DNA of 53,909 bases from DASQHW01 sp038209365 (GCA_038209365.1 JBBQXS010000033.1:1-53909), one strand, 5' to 3'; positions 34,325 to 43,620 are shown, counted from the first letter of the stretch. The notes: generated by a model not told the origin, from the letters alone. Program-made: numbers and translations.

Positions 34325-34741
34325 CTATGCGACCGCCGCCGTTGCGGAACCGCTGATCGCCTTGTCGCCGTTCTGGTTCTCGACGACGACCTCGAGATCG
34401 ACGAGGTGCTCTCCGCCCTCGTCGCGCTTGCCGGTGACGGTGGCTTTGCACGTGAGCACGTCGCCGGGCCAGACCTGCTTCGCGAAGCGCACCTGGAATC
34501 GGCGAATCGCCTCGGGGCCGAACCAGTCCTTCACGACGCGCGCGGCCAATCCCATCGTGAGCATGCCGTGGCCGAAGACCGAGGGATTGCCGACCTGGGC
34601 GGCGATCGTGTCGTCGTGGTGCATCGGATTGAAGTCGCCGCTCGCACCCGCGTACTTCACGAACATCGTCCGGGTGAGCGGCGGGAACTCGTGTGCGCGC
34701 TCTTCACCGATCGTTACGGCATCGTTTGTGACGGCGGCCAC
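34325..34741 (-). CDS. MaoC-family (R)-specific enoyl-CoA hydratase
   Basis: A GTG at 34741 was chosen because GGGGAGGGTCAG lies just before it, giving 138 aa. ASGDFNPMHHDDTIAAQ holds the catalytic Asp36 and His41 of hydratase-2 enzymes, and NPSVFGHGMLTMGLAARV follows. The single hotdog acts as a dimer. It is the first gene of an operon running to the TIM-barrel gene, divergent from the TetR gene. Confidence 0.87.
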   Translation of the reverse strand: MAAVTNDAVTIGEERAHEFPPLTRTMFVKYAGASGDFNPMHHDDTIAAQVGNPSVFGHGMLTMGLAARVVKDWFGPEAIRRFQVRFAKQVWPGDVLTCKATVTGKRDEGGEHLVDLEVVVENQNGDKAISGSATAAVA

Positions 34742-34844
34742 CTGACCCTCCCCGAAGCTGACATCGGCGTCGGATCGTAGCGGCGCGGGGAGACGACAGC
34801 GAAGCGACCGAAGGGGAGCGGAGCGCGGAGTCGACCCATAGATA

Positions 34845-34858
34845 TGACATGAGCGTCG
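34845..34858. promoter_or_regulatory. Degenerate operator of the TGACG-N4-CGTCA type (site 4)
   Basis: TGACA-TGAG-CGTCG differs from the consensus at two outer positions but keeps the four-base spacer, and like sites 1 and 2 directly follows a possible -10 (TAGATA, 34839-34844). It would autoregulate the TetR gene and perhaps the divergent MaoC operon. Confidence 0.4.
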
Positions 34859-34878
34859 GGTCCGCGTAGCCTGGCTCG

Positions 34879-35523
34879 ATGTCGCGACCAGCCGCGCGGG
34901 CGGGCAGCGCGCGCACTGGGCCCGGTGCACCGGGGCAAACGCGGGAGCTGCGTGCCCGCGGCAGGCTCACGAAACGCAAGCTGCTGGATGCGGGCGCGCA
35001 GGTGTTCGCGACCAAGGGGTACTTCGCCACCCGCGTCGACGACATCGTCAAGGTCGCAAGGACCTCGCACGGCACGTTCTACCTGTACTTCGCCAACAAG
35101 GAAGAGCTGTTCCGCGCCCTGGCGGGCGAGGTCGCGGATGCGATGCGCGAGCTCGCCGAGCGTCTGGAGCCGCTCCGGCCCGACCCCGCGGGACGGGTCG
35201 AGCTGCGCGCGTGGATCGCGCAGCTCGGCGACCTGTACGAGCACTACGGGCCGGTCATCCGGGCGTGGACGGAAGCGGAGATCGGCGGGAGCGAGGTCGG
35301 CCGGCTCGGCACCGACGTGCTCACGCAGTTCACGCGCGTGCTCTCTCACCGAATCGCAGAGGTCGCGCCCGCCGACCTCGACGCGGCCGTCGCGTCGCTC
35401 GCGCTCGTCGCGATGCTCGAGCGGTTGAACTACTACGTGCTCTCACGACAAGTGCGCGTCGATCGTGACGCGATGATCGATACCCTTGCGCGCGTCATGC
35501 ACGCGTCACTCTTCGGATCCTGA
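34879..35523 (+). CDS. TetR-family transcriptional regulator
   Basis: 214 aa. The HTH covers about residues 33-80: LLDAGAQVFATKGYFATRVDDIVKVA, then HGTFYLYFANKEELF. The N-terminal 30 residues are a basic, Gly/Arg-rich extension. The C-terminal ligand domain is helical and unassigned; an acyl-CoA-type ligand is plausible given the neighbours. It is the only TetR in the window, so it is the best candidate for binding the TGACG-N4-CGTCA sites, one of which may lie in its own promoter. Confidence 0.88.
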   Translation: MSRPAARAGSARTGPGAPGQTRELRARGRLTKRKLLDAGAQVFATKGYFATRVDDIVKVARTSHGTFYLYFANKEELFRALAGEVADAMRELAERLEPLRPDPAGRVELRAWIAQLGDLYEHYGPVIRAWTEAEIGGSEVGRLGTDVLTQFTRVLSHRIAEVAPADLDAAVASLALVAMLERLNYYVLSRQVRVDRDAMIDTLARVMHASLFGS

Positions 35524-35548
35524 GCGCGACGCTTCGGCTACGGCGACC

Positions 35549-36088
35549 TCAGGCTTCGCGGTCGTTCGACGCGAGCAGCGCGGAGGGGTGCGGCCACACG
35601 TACCTCAGTCGTACGGTCGTACCGCCGCCTGTCGCGGGGGCGACCTCGCGCTCGACGCAGGCACCGCCCCGCGCCGCGTAGAAGGCCTGGGCCGCGGTGT
35701 TCTGCTCGAGCACCCAGAGGTACAAGCCCGCCGAGGGTCTCCGTTCGAGAACCACCGACGCGCTTTCGGCCATCAACCGTGTGCCGATCCGATCCCGCTT
35801 GCGCGCATACACCACGTGCAGGTTGTCGAGGAGCGCGCCCCACGTCGGATCCTCGTCGAGTGACGTGTGCGCGAAGCCGACCACCGCGCCGTCATCCTCG
35901 GCCACGATCGTGAATCGACCCGCGTCAGGCTCGGTCAGCCGCGCCGTCCACACCGCCAGCCGGTCGGCGACGACGTCCCCGTCGAGAAACGCGTCCGAGA
36001 GCGCGCCGCGGTAGTGACGCCTCCAGCTGTCGGCATGCAGCCCCGCGATCGCCTCGACATCTCGCCCAGTGGCGACGCGGTACTGCAC
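35549..36088 (-). CDS. GNAT-family N-acetyltransferase
   Basis: 179 aa. ATGRDVEAIAGLHADSWRRHYRG is the usual N-terminal strand and helix. DNLHVVYARKRDRIGTRLM is the acetyl-CoA loop in the form R-x2-x-G-T, and NTAAQAFYAARGG is the final helix. The substrate is unknown. It lies between the TetR gene and the Liv operon and converges on TetR. Confidence 0.85.
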   Translation of the reverse strand: MQYRVATGRDVEAIAGLHADSWRRHYRGALSDAFLDGDVVADRLAVWTARLTEPDAGRFTIVAEDDGAVVGFAHTSLDEDPTWGALLDNLHVVYARKRDRIGTRLMAESASVVLERRPSAGLYLWVLEQNTAAQAFYAARGGACVEREVAPATGGGTTVRLRYVWPHPSALLASNDREA

Positions 36089-36099
36089 GACGTTCCGGT

Positions 36100-36843
36100 C
36101 TAGGGCCGCGGAGGCTCGCCGCCCAACACCCGGTCCTGGAGATCACCCAGCTCCGACACCGGACCGGAGTAAGCGATCTCCCCCTTCACGAGCACGATCG
36201 CATCATCGGAGATCGCAAGTGCATGGTGGACGTGCTGCTCGACGAGCAGCAGCGTCGTGCCCGCGTCGCGAATGCGCTCGAGCGTGTGGTACACCTCGTC
36301 GACGATGATCGGTGCCAGCCCCAACGAGAGCTCGTCGGCGATGAGCAGCCGCGGCCGTTCCACGAGCACGCGGGCGAGCGACAGCATGCGCTGTTCACCG
36401 CCGGAGAGGGTGCCCGCCAGCTGGCGGCGCCGTTCGCCGAGACGTGGAAACAACGAGTACGCCTGGTCGAGCCCGGCGCCGACACCGGAACGACCGCGCG
36501 TGCGCTGGAAGGTCAGCGCAAGGTTCTCCTCGACGCTGAGCGACGCGAAGACCGAGCGACCTTCGGGCGCGTGGACGATACCCAGACGGGCGTAGCGGAA
36601 CGTACGCCAGCCGGTGACGTCGTCACCGTCGAAGAACAGCTTGCCCGCGCTCGGCGCGAGCAGGCCCGAGGCGACGCGCGCAACCGTGGTCTTGCCCGCG
36701 CCGTTCGAGCCCAGGAGGGCGAGCACGCGTCCGGGATACAGAGTGAAGGACACGCCGAAGATCGCGCGGAAGGGGCCGTACGCGGCATCGACGTCGCGCA
36801 GCTCGAGGAGTGGGAGCGCGCCGGGTTCCGGGACCGCAGCCAT
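36100..36843 (-). CDS. livF: Branched-chain amino-acid-type ABC transporter ATPase (LivF-like)
   Basis: 247 aa. Walker A GSNGAGKTT, signature LSGGEQRMLSLARVL and Walker B LLIADELSLGLAP are complete. The short form without a C-terminal domain and the VDAAYGPFRAIFGVSF start are LivF-like. It overlaps the LivG-like stop (ATGA) and ends the operon. Liv-type systems also import short amides, urea and aromatic acids, so the true substrate is open. Confidence 0.88.
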   Translation of the reverse strand: MAAVPEPGALPLLELRDVDAAYGPFRAIFGVSFTLYPGRVLALLGSNGAGKTTVARVASGLLAPSAGKLFFDGDDVTGWRTFRYARLGIVHAPEGRSVFASLSVEENLALTFQRTRGRSGVGAGLDQAYSLFPRLGERRRQLAGTLSGGEQRMLSLARVLVERPRLLIADELSLGLAPIIVDEVYHTLERIRDAGTTLLLVEQHVHHALAISDDAIVLVKGEIAYSGPVSELGDLQDRVLGGEPPRP

Positions 36844-37604
36844 CAGACGAGGTCTCCGAGATATGCCCTGCGGACCGCACTGTCCGCGAAGACCGACGAG
36901 GTGGGCCCGGATGCGATCAGGGTGCCGAAGTCGAGCACGAACACCCGTTCCACGAGGTTTCGTACCAGGTCGACGTCGTGCTCGACGAGCAGGATCGCGA
37001 CGCCTCGTTCCCGCTGCACGGTACGCAGCGTCTCGGCGAGCTCATCGGTCTCGTTGCGATCGAGACCCGAAGACGGCTCGTCGAGCAGCACGAGCTTCGG
37101 CCCGGTCATCAAGGCGCGCCCGATTTCGACGAGGCGGCCGACTCCCAGGCTCAGCGACTCCACCGACCGGTCGGCGACCTTCTCGAGGCCGAGCAGCTCG
37201 AGCATCGCCTGCGTTCGCGCGTTCTCGTCCGCGGTGGGACTCCCCAGGAACAGCACGTCCTTCCACAGCGAACCGCGGCCGTTGCGCACGCGTTCGGCGA
37301 CGATGAAGTGGTCGCGCGGGGTCATTCCGGTGAAGAGCTCGATCCGCTGGAACGTGCGTGCGATGCCGAGGCGAGCGCGCTTGTGCGTGGCGACCTTTGC
37401 GAGCTCCCGTCCTTCGAACTTCACTGATCCCCGATCGGGCTTCAGCAAGCCGAGCAGGCAGTTGAAGAACGTCGTCTTGCCGGCGCCGTTCGGACCGATG
37501 AGGCCGACGATCTCCCGGTCGCCCACATCGATGTTGACGTCGTCGAGCGCGGTGATCCCCGAAAATTTCTTCGTGACGCCGTGCGCAGCCAGCAGCGTCG
37601 TCAC
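36843..37604 (-). CDS. livG: Branched-chain amino-acid-type ABC transporter ATPase (LivG-like)
   Basis: 253 aa from a GTG at 37604 that overlaps the permease stop (GTGA). GPNGAGKTTFFNCLLGLLKPD is Walker A, and FEGRELAKVATHKRARLGIARTF the LivG-specific insert. The signature reads LSLGVGRLVEIGRAL rather than LSGG, an unusual substitution at the motif's Gly. Walker B is KLVLLDEPSSGLD. It pairs with LivF on the fused permease. Confidence 0.87.
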   Translation of the reverse strand: MTTLLAAHGVTKKFSGITALDDVNIDVGDREIVGLIGPNGAGKTTFFNCLLGLLKPDRGSVKFEGRELAKVATHKRARLGIARTFQRIELFTGMTPRDHFIVAERVRNGRGSLWKDVLFLGSPTADENARTQAMLELLGLEKVADRSVESLSLGVGRLVEIGRALMTGPKLVLLDEPSSGLDRNETDELAETLRTVQRERGVAILLVEHDVDLVRNLVERVFVLDFGTLIASGPTSSVFADSAVRRAYLGDLV

Positions 37605-39667
37605 GAAACCGAACCCCCCGCCGCCGCCGTCACGCCGACCGACTCTCGCGCGTCGACCTCTTTTCCGGACGCGCTCGAGAAACCACCCTTGGACGAGCGC
37701 CGGTCGATGAGGCGTTGAATGAACGCGAGCGACCGGCGCTTGTTGTACTCGAGAATGCCTTCCGGATGCTTGGCGTATGCGAACGCACCGACGCTCAACA
37801 GGATGATCGCGAGTGTCGCAGGGGGCTTCCCCATGTGGTACCAGGGCTGGAGGTTCACGACCCATGGCAACAAGTTGTCGAGGATCGCGGCCTGGAAGAA
37901 GTAGAACCCGACGCCCGCCTGGATCGCGCCCTCGATCGTCCGCGATCCCAACGAGACAACGAGCACCACCCAGAACAGGCCTTGGAATGACACGAAGGCC
38001 GGCTCGTAGTTGACGGCTCGGTCGTACATGGCGAGCAAACCGCCGCCGACACCGGCGATCGCCGCCGCGAGCGCGAACGTCGTAATGCGTGCGCGTGCTG
38101 CGTTGATGCCGATTGCAGACGCCGCCGTCTCGCTCCCGCGGACCGCGTCGAGATAGCGCCCAGTCGTTCCTCTGCGCACGGCGATCACGAGAATTGACAT
38201 GATCACGAGCACGACGATGCACAACACGAAGAACGCCTTGTCGCTTTGCTCGAAGTTGATGGAACCGATTGTCGGCCGCGGCGCCTCTTCGGGCACGACG
38301 CCGCCGCCGACCCAGTCGAATTTCACCATCACGTTGTCGAAGAACAGCGCGAACCCGAACGTCGCGAGCGCGAGGAAGATGCCGCCGAGTCGCAGCGCGG
38401 GAATTGCCAGAAGCATGCCGACCGCGGCGCTGATCAATGCCCCGATGACCATCGCCACGAGCACCGACACACCGAAACGCGTGGCGAGCTGCGCCGTAGC
38501 ACACGCGCCGATGCCGGCGAACGTCGCCTGGCACAGGGAGATCTGCCCGGCCATTCCGGTGATCACCGTGATCGACAAGAAGATGGTCGAGAGGATCGTC
38601 GCCCGGATCGCGAGGTCGAGCCACTGGCCGCTCGCATGGAAGAAGAGGTAGTACCCGACAACCAGAAAGAAGACGACGGCGAACGTGCGCGTCATATTCG
38701 TGAGGAGCGGGCTACGTTCCGTGGACACCAGCGCGGGAGGCGGCGGGTCGACGCCTGCCAGCGGGTCGGCGAGCTCCCGGCGGTTGCGCAACGCGGGCGA
38801 AAAGATCAGCACGAGGAACAGCGCGATGAACGGCAGCGCCGGGCGAATGTTCGACGCCAAGATGCTGTTGGTCGGCAGGTAGCGGTCGAGCATCTGTTGC
38901 AGGATGCCGAGCGCCAGGCCGCCCGCGAACGCGACGGGAATGCTCTGGAGCGAGGCGATCACGGCCGCGGAGATCGCGACCACCACGAGCGTCGTGTAGC
39001 TCAGGTCGGAGACCGTGGCGAAGAGCGGGGCGAGCAGCACGCCGGCCAGCCCCGCCAAGAAGCTGCACAGCATCCACGATGCCGTGCTCACGCGGTCCGC
39101 GTTGATCCCGGCGAGCTCGGTCAGCCGCGAGCTCTCCACCACCGCGCGCATACGGAGGCCGAATGCCGTGTACCGGAAGAGCAACATCAGCGCGACGACC
39201 ACCACAATCGTTGTGCCGATCGTCGCGAGGTCGTTGCGGCTGACGAACACGTCACCGAACGGGTTGTAGGTCGTGTCACCCTTCGGCACGATCCCCTGCG
39301 TGCCCGCGGCGGGACTCTGCCCGAACCACAGCTTCACGATCTGTGGGATCGCCACGAGCAACGCCAAGGAGGTGACGAGCTTCGCGATCTGCGGCGCGTT
39401 GCGCAGATAGCGGAAGAGCCCACGATCGAGGATGTACCCGAGCAGCGGCGCGACGATGACGACCGCGATGAGGAACGCGACCGGGATCGGCCAATCATGG
39501 CGGACCCGGAGGTCGTAGTAGATGGCGCCGGACACGAACGCCTGCGCGCCGTATGCCAGGTTGAAGACACCCGAGGTCTTGTAGGTGAGGACGAGGCCGA
39601 CGGCGAGCAAGGCATAGACGCTGCCGTAGCTCATGCCTACGACGATCCGACTGATCAACTCCTCCAC
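37601..39667 (-). CDS. Fused LivH-LivM permease
   Basis: 688 aa starting with a GTG at 39667. The first half (to about residue 300) is LivH-like, opening with SYGSVYALLAVGLVLTYKTSGVFNL and about eight membrane segments. The second half is LivM-like, with ITGMAGQISLCQATFAGIGA and LRLGGIFLALATFGFALF. Separate LivH and LivM proteins are each about 300 aa, so this is a natural fusion giving both membrane subunits. The last 40 residues are a polar tail. Confidence 0.9.
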   Translation of the reverse strand: MEELISRIVVGMSYGSVYALLAVGLVLTYKTSGVFNLAYGAQAFVSGAIYYDLRVRHDWPIPVAFLIAVVIVAPLLGYILDRGLFRYLRNAPQIAKLVTSLALLVAIPQIVKLWFGQSPAAGTQGIVPKGDTTYNPFGDVFVSRNDLATIGTTIVVVVALMLLFRYTAFGLRMRAVVESSRLTELAGINADRVSTASWMLCSFLAGLAGVLLAPLFATVSDLSYTTLVVVAISAAVIASLQSIPVAFAGGLALGILQQMLDRYLPTNSILASNIRPALPFIALFLVLIFSPALRNRRELADPLAGVDPPPPALVSTERSPLLTNMTRTFAVVFFLVVGYYLFFHASGQWLDLAIRATILSTIFLSITVITGMAGQISLCQATFAGIGACATAQLATRFGVSVLVAMVIGALISAAVGMLLAIPALRLGGIFLALATFGFALFFDNVMVKFDWVGGGVVPEEAPRPTIGSINFEQSDKAFFVLCIVVLVIMSILVIAVRRGTTGRYLDAVRGSETAASAIGINAARARITTFALAAAIAGVGGGLLAMYDRAVNYEPAFVSFQGLFWVVLVVSLGSRTIEGAIQAGVGFYFFQAAILDNLLPWVVNLQPWYHMGKPPATLAIILLSVGAFAYAKHPEGILEYNKRRSLAFIQRLIDRRSSKGGFSSASGKEVDARESVGVTAAAGGSVS

Positions 39668-39719
39668 GTCGGCAATGCTCCAGGGTCGATGGTCCTCGGG
39701 CGGTCAGTTCCTCGCTGAG

Positions 39720-41060
39720 TTATCCGTTCGCGAAGCTCACGAACTGCGGGTTGTCGACGTTCGGATCGGTCTCGTTGAAGCACACCCACGGCTTGCCCGG
39801 CTCGCCGTACACCGGCACGAATTTGCCCGCCTGCACCTTCACGTAGTTGAAGCACTCCTTGTTCCCTCGCGACTCGGGATGGGTCAAGGGATCCTCGTGC
39901 TGCTTCGTCCAGTCGATCGGCTGCACGAGCCCGTTGGCGGTGAAGTTCGTGAGCGTGTTCAGGGCGTCGATCACCTTTTGCTGCGAGAACTCCGGCCCCG
40001 CCATCTTCAAGCCGGTGACGAACTCGTCGGCGACGATCCATCCGCCCGTGCCAACCTCCGACGGCGTCTTGCCGATCTTCTGGAACGCCTCCGTCAACTT
40101 CGTGATCTCCGGGATCTGCGGCTTGTGCTCGAACGCCTGGAACTGCGGGCTCACGAGCGCGCCCTCCAGCACGTCCGCGTTCTTGGAGACGAAGGCCGGG
40201 TCGTACCCGTTCGGGAGCCCCTGGACCGCCTTCATGCCCTGACGCTGCATCTCCTTGCCGAGCGCGAACGACTCGTTCAAGTCGACACACGTTCCGACGA
40301 ATCCGACGCCGGCGTTCTTCATCGCTGTCACTTGCGCAGAGAGAGGCGCCGCGAACGGCAGCGACTTGTCCACGAACGCGACCTTGGCGGTCGGGTACTT
40401 CTCGAACGAGGCCTTTATGCCGTCGGCGCAATCGGTCGATTCGGCCGAGACGCCGTAGGCGATGATGCCGACCTTGGTCACGCCGAGCTGCTTGGCGACC
40501 CACGGCAGGACGTGGCCCGCGCACTTGAAGCACAGTGCACCCTTGTCGGCGAACATGTTGTTCTTGCCCGCGAACTCGGGGTTGATGTTCCAGATGAACG
40601 TCGGCTGGTTGGCGCGGGCGAGCGCCTTCGCGCCCCCGAACAGCACCGAGGCGCCGAATGTGGCGAAGGCGTTGTCGTTCGACAGGCTCGCCTGCACGAC
40701 CTGTGCGTTGGAGCCGAGCTGGTCGTCGCGTACCTTCACGAGCTTCAGCTGCCGGCCGTAGATCCCACCGGCGTCGTTGATCATCTTGAAGTACGCGTTG
40801 ATGCCGTCCGCCAACGGCGTGAAGTCGCCCGTCGGGCTATTCGTCGCGGTCACCACCGCCGCCACACGGATCTCGCTGTCGGTGACGCCCTTGGCGCTCA
40901 CGTGGACGTTCTTCTTGAGGTCCTCGGCGTTGATGGAGCTCGGCGTCGTGGCGCCGCCCTTCGGGATCGTCGACGCCGATTTGTCGTTCGACCCGGCGTT
41001 CCCGCACGCGGCTGCGAGGAGCGCGACCGTCAGAACGACTACCAGGATGCGCAAACGCAT
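39720..41060 (-). CDS. ABC transporter substrate-binding lipoprotein (LivK-like)
   Basis: 446 aa from the ATG at 41060 with GGGGGGAAGC upstream. The lipobox LLAAAC gives lipidated Cys19. IRVAAVVTATNSPTGDFTPLADGINAYF is the start of a type-I periplasmic-binding fold (receptor ligand-binding family). It captures the substrate outside the membrane for the Liv-type permease. The gene starts the leftward operon; 52 bases separate it from the permease. Operator site 3 lies 50 bases upstream. Confidence 0.88.
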   Translation of the reverse strand: MRLRILVVVLTVALLAAACGNAGSNDKSASTIPKGGATTPSSINAEDLKKNVHVSAKGVTDSEIRVAAVVTATNSPTGDFTPLADGINAYFKMINDAGGIYGRQLKLVKVRDDQLGSNAQVVQASLSNDNAFATFGASVLFGGAKALARANQPTFIWNINPEFAGKNNMFADKGALCFKCAGHVLPWVAKQLGVTKVGIIAYGVSAESTDCADGIKASFEKYPTAKVAFVDKSLPFAAPLSAQVTAMKNAGVGFVGTCVDLNESFALGKEMQRQGMKAVQGLPNGYDPAFVSKNADVLEGALVSPQFQAFEHKPQIPEITKLTEAFQKIGKTPSEVGTGGWIVADEFVTGLKMAGPEFSQQKVIDALNTLTNFTANGLVQPIDWTKQHEDPLTHPESRGNKECFNYVKVQAGKFVPVYGEPGKPWVCFNETDPNVDNPQFVSFANG

Positions 41061-41109
41061 GCTTCCCCCCTGGAAGACCCTCGAGTGATCGAAGGCGATG
41101 TGTGAAGGC

Positions 41110-41123
41110 TGACGCTAACGTCA
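41110..41123. promoter_or_regulatory. Operator TGACG-CTAA-CGTCA (site 3)
   Basis: An exact match to TGACG-N4-CGTCA lies between the Liv operon and the divergent PIG-L gene. On the minus strand a possible -10 (TATGCA, 41124-41129) directly precedes it, as at the other sites. It links the transporter to the acyl-CoA dehydrogenase and hydantoinase operons. Confidence 0.6.
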
Positions 41124-41164
41124 TGCATACCCGCCCACAAGGCAGCCCTAGACCGAGGTCGGCC

Positions 41165-41956
41165 GTGAGCTACACCCTCGTGACGTTTCATGCGCATCCC
41201 GACGACGAGTCGATCGCCACGGCCGGCACGATGGCGCGTGCCAAGGCCGAGGGCCATCGCGTCGTGCTGGTCGTCGCGACCAGGGGGGAGCTGGGCGAGC
41301 ACGCGCCCGACGCCCTCGAGCGCGGCGAGACGCTCACCGAGCGGCGCGTCGCCGAACAGCTCGAAGCCGCGCAGCGTCTCGGCGTCGACCGGCTCGAGTT
41401 CCTCGGCTACCACGACTCGGGGATGGCGGGCGAGGTGACCAACGACGCGCCCGAAGCGTTCGCCCGGGCCGATCTCGAAGAGGCCGCGGAACGGCTCGCG
41501 AAGTTGCTCGCCGAGGAGCACGCGGACGTGTTGACGATCTACGACGATCACGGTGGGTACGGCCACCCCGACCACGTGCAGGTACACCGCGTCGGCGTCC
41601 GGGCCGCGCAGATCGCCGGCACCGCACGGGTGTACGAGTCGACGATGAACCGGGACTACATCAAGCAGCTGCTCGAGCGGAGCCATGAGGAGATGTCGGA
41701 CGTGCCGGACGCCCCCGACGCCGCGGAGATGGACGACTTCGGCTCGCCCGAGGCGATGATCACGACCACCGTCGACGTGCGCGACTACGTCGATCGCAAA
41801 CGAGCGGCGATGGCCGCCCACGCGAGCCAGATCCCGGCCGACTCGTTCTTCTTGGCAATGCCGCCGGCGGCATTCCGCGAAGCGTTCGGCTACGAATGGT
41901 TCATCCGCCGTGACCGGCCCGACGCGCGGGAAACCTGGCTGTTCGACGACCTCTGA
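41165..41956 (+). CDS. PIG-L family zinc deacetylase / amidase (Mca/MshB-like)
   Basis: A GTG at 41165 gives 263 aa and places the zinc motif AHPDDES at 10-16; an in-frame ATG lies 63 bases upstream, close to the operator. HPDHVQVHRVGV supplies the third ligand. The family includes MshB and Mca of mycothiol metabolism and antibiotic-modifying deacetylases. It would cleave an N-acyl amide of a sugar-type substrate. Confidence 0.83.
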   Translation: MSYTLVTFHAHPDDESIATAGTMARAKAEGHRVVLVVATRGELGEHAPDALERGETLTERRVAEQLEAAQRLGVDRLEFLGYHDSGMAGEVTNDAPEAFARADLEEAAERLAKLLAEEHADVLTIYDDHGGYGHPDHVQVHRVGVRAAQIAGTARVYESTMNRDYIKQLLERSHEEMSDVPDAPDAAEMDDFGSPEAMITTTVDVRDYVDRKRAAMAAHASQIPADSFFLAMPPAAFREAFGYEWFIRRDRPDARETWLFDDL

Positions 41957-41963
41957 CCGCGGG

Positions 41964-42077
41964 CTAGGTCCCTCGGCAGAATCCGACGGCGTCGGTCTTC
42001 GTCGTGCCGTCGGCGCAGAGCAGGCTGGCGCTTGGCTCGACGGAGCCGGCTTCCTGGGTCCGTTCGAGCGTCTGCAT
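41964..42077 (-). CDS. Small 37-aa ORF with strong ribosome site
   Basis: ATG at 42077 is preceded by GGGGGAG at two bases' distance. The peptide MQTLERTQEAG ends with LLCADGTTKTDAVGFCRGT and a TAG. The two cysteines and CADGT recall short motifs of DUF3761-like exported peptides, but there is no signal sequence. It lies alone between converging genes. It may be a real small protein or chance. Confidence 0.3.
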   Translation of the reverse strand: MQTLERTQEAGSVEPSASLLCADGTTKTDAVGFCRGT

Positions 42078-42151
42078 GTCTCCCCCAAGGCGCGCTCGAC
42101 GTCACGCGCACGATACGACGCGCGCGAACACCACGCAACGACCGGGGTCGG

Positions 42152-43561
42152 TCAGACTCCTGCGGCTTTCTTCAGTTCGTTGAGCGCTTCGGGCACGCAG
42201 TCGGCGAGGACGTCGATGTCGGGCAGCAGCTCGCGGCAGCCGAGGAAACCGAAATCCATGTGATCGAGATACGAGATGACGGTGGCGTTCAGGCCGCAGT
42301 CGTCGAAGATCGGGCCGAGCGGATGGATCGCGACGAGCTGGGCGCCCGCCAGATACAACGGCCACGGCGGACCGGGGACGTTCGAGACGACGAGGTTGAT
42401 CATCGGGCGCAGGCGCTCGGCGATGCGGAGCCGCGAGTACGCACGTGACGCCCGGGAGAACAGCGCCGGGCCCGCCACCTCGGCCCAGTCCTGGAGCGTC
42501 GAGCTGCCCACCTCTTCGTGTACGCCTTTGGCCCCGGACATGGAGCTGGCCACGGCACGTACCCGCTCCACGGGATCGGCGATCTCGACCGGCAACGACG
42601 CGAACATCGACGAGACCTTGTTGCCGAACTTGTCGGCATCGTCCTCCGCCCGCACCGAGGTGGGGATCGACGCGACCAGGGCCTTGTCCGGGAGCTCGTC
42701 GCGCCGTTCGAGATAACTGCGCAGCGCACCCGCGGTCACCGCGAGCACGACGTCGTTGACGGTTGCGTGCAACGCGTTCTTCACCGCTTTGACATCGGCC
42801 AGCGAAACGGACGAGAGCGCGATGACGCGGTGTGACGTGATGGTGCGGTTCATCGAGAGGCGTGGGGCGGTGAGCGGCAGCGCGACATCGAGCGACTCGT
42901 CGCGGGCGCGGCGAACCGCCCGCACGAGCCCGGGAACGGAGTTGACCAGGGCGCGCACGACCTTCGCCGGACGCTGGGCGGCCGCGACAACGGCGCGTCC
43001 GACCATCTCGGCCTCGCTCGGCACGTGGTCGGGCACCCACTCGGCGGGCTCCTGCTCCGGTTCGAGCGACGCGTCGGGTGCGAGATCGAAGAGCGCCGCG
43101 AGGATCGCGACGCCGGCGACGCCGTCGATCAGCGAGTGGTGGATCTTGCTCACGAAGCCCTGGTGGCCGTGCTCCAGGCCCTCGACGACATACACCTCCC
43201 ACAGCGGCTTGCGCCGATCGAGCGGGCGACCCGCGACATCGGCAGCGAACGCGGCGAGCTCATGCGGGCCACCGGGCGCCGGGAGTGCGGCACGGCGTAG
43301 GTGGTAATCGAGATCGAAATCGGGGTCGTCGATCCAGGTCGGCACGTTGAGGCCGAACGGCACCTCGACGAGACGCCGGCGGAACGGCGGCACCAGCCCG
43401 ATCCGGGCCTCCAGCAGGGCGCGCACTCGTTCGTAGAACGAGTGGTAACGCTGGTCGGGGATGGTCGACGGGTCGACCACCGCGACGCCCATCACGTGCA
43501 TATGGGCCGACGGCGTCTCCAGCGCGAGAAACGCGGCATCGAGTCCGGTCAGGCGTCGCAT
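42152..43561 (-). CDS. Wax ester synthase / diacylglycerol acyltransferase (WS/DGAT)
   Basis: 469 aa. The active-site motif HHSLIDG is at 141-147 (HHxxxDG). MRRLTGLDAAFLALETPSAHMHV starts the protein as in this family, and VVSNVPGPPWPLYLAGAQL is a conserved C-domain motif. It transfers acyl groups from acyl-CoA to long-chain alcohols or diacylglycerol, making storage lipid at the membrane face. That fits an organism rich in acyl-CoA enzymes. It is divergent from the hydrolase with 59 bases between starts. Confidence 0.92.
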   Translation of the reverse strand: MRRLTGLDAAFLALETPSAHMHVMGVAVVDPSTIPDQRYHSFYERVRALLEARIGLVPPFRRRLVEVPFGLNVPTWIDDPDFDLDYHLRRAALPAPGGPHELAAFAADVAGRPLDRRKPLWEVYVVEGLEHGHQGFVSKIHHSLIDGVAGVAILAALFDLAPDASLEPEQEPAEWVPDHVPSEAEMVGRAVVAAAQRPAKVVRALVNSVPGLVRAVRRARDESLDVALPLTAPRLSMNRTITSHRVIALSSVSLADVKAVKNALHATVNDVVLAVTAGALRSYLERRDELPDKALVASIPTSVRAEDDADKFGNKVSSMFASLPVEIADPVERVRAVASSMSGAKGVHEEVGSSTLQDWAEVAGPALFSRASRAYSRLRIAERLRPMINLVVSNVPGPPWPLYLAGAQLVAIHPLGPIFDDCGLNATVISYLDHMDFGFLGCRELLPDIDVLADCVPEALNELKKAAGV

Positions 43562-43620
43562 CGCAAGCTCCTCTCGCCGACTCGTCGGGCATGGTATGTC
43601 GAGCGCGAGACTGGGGACTC

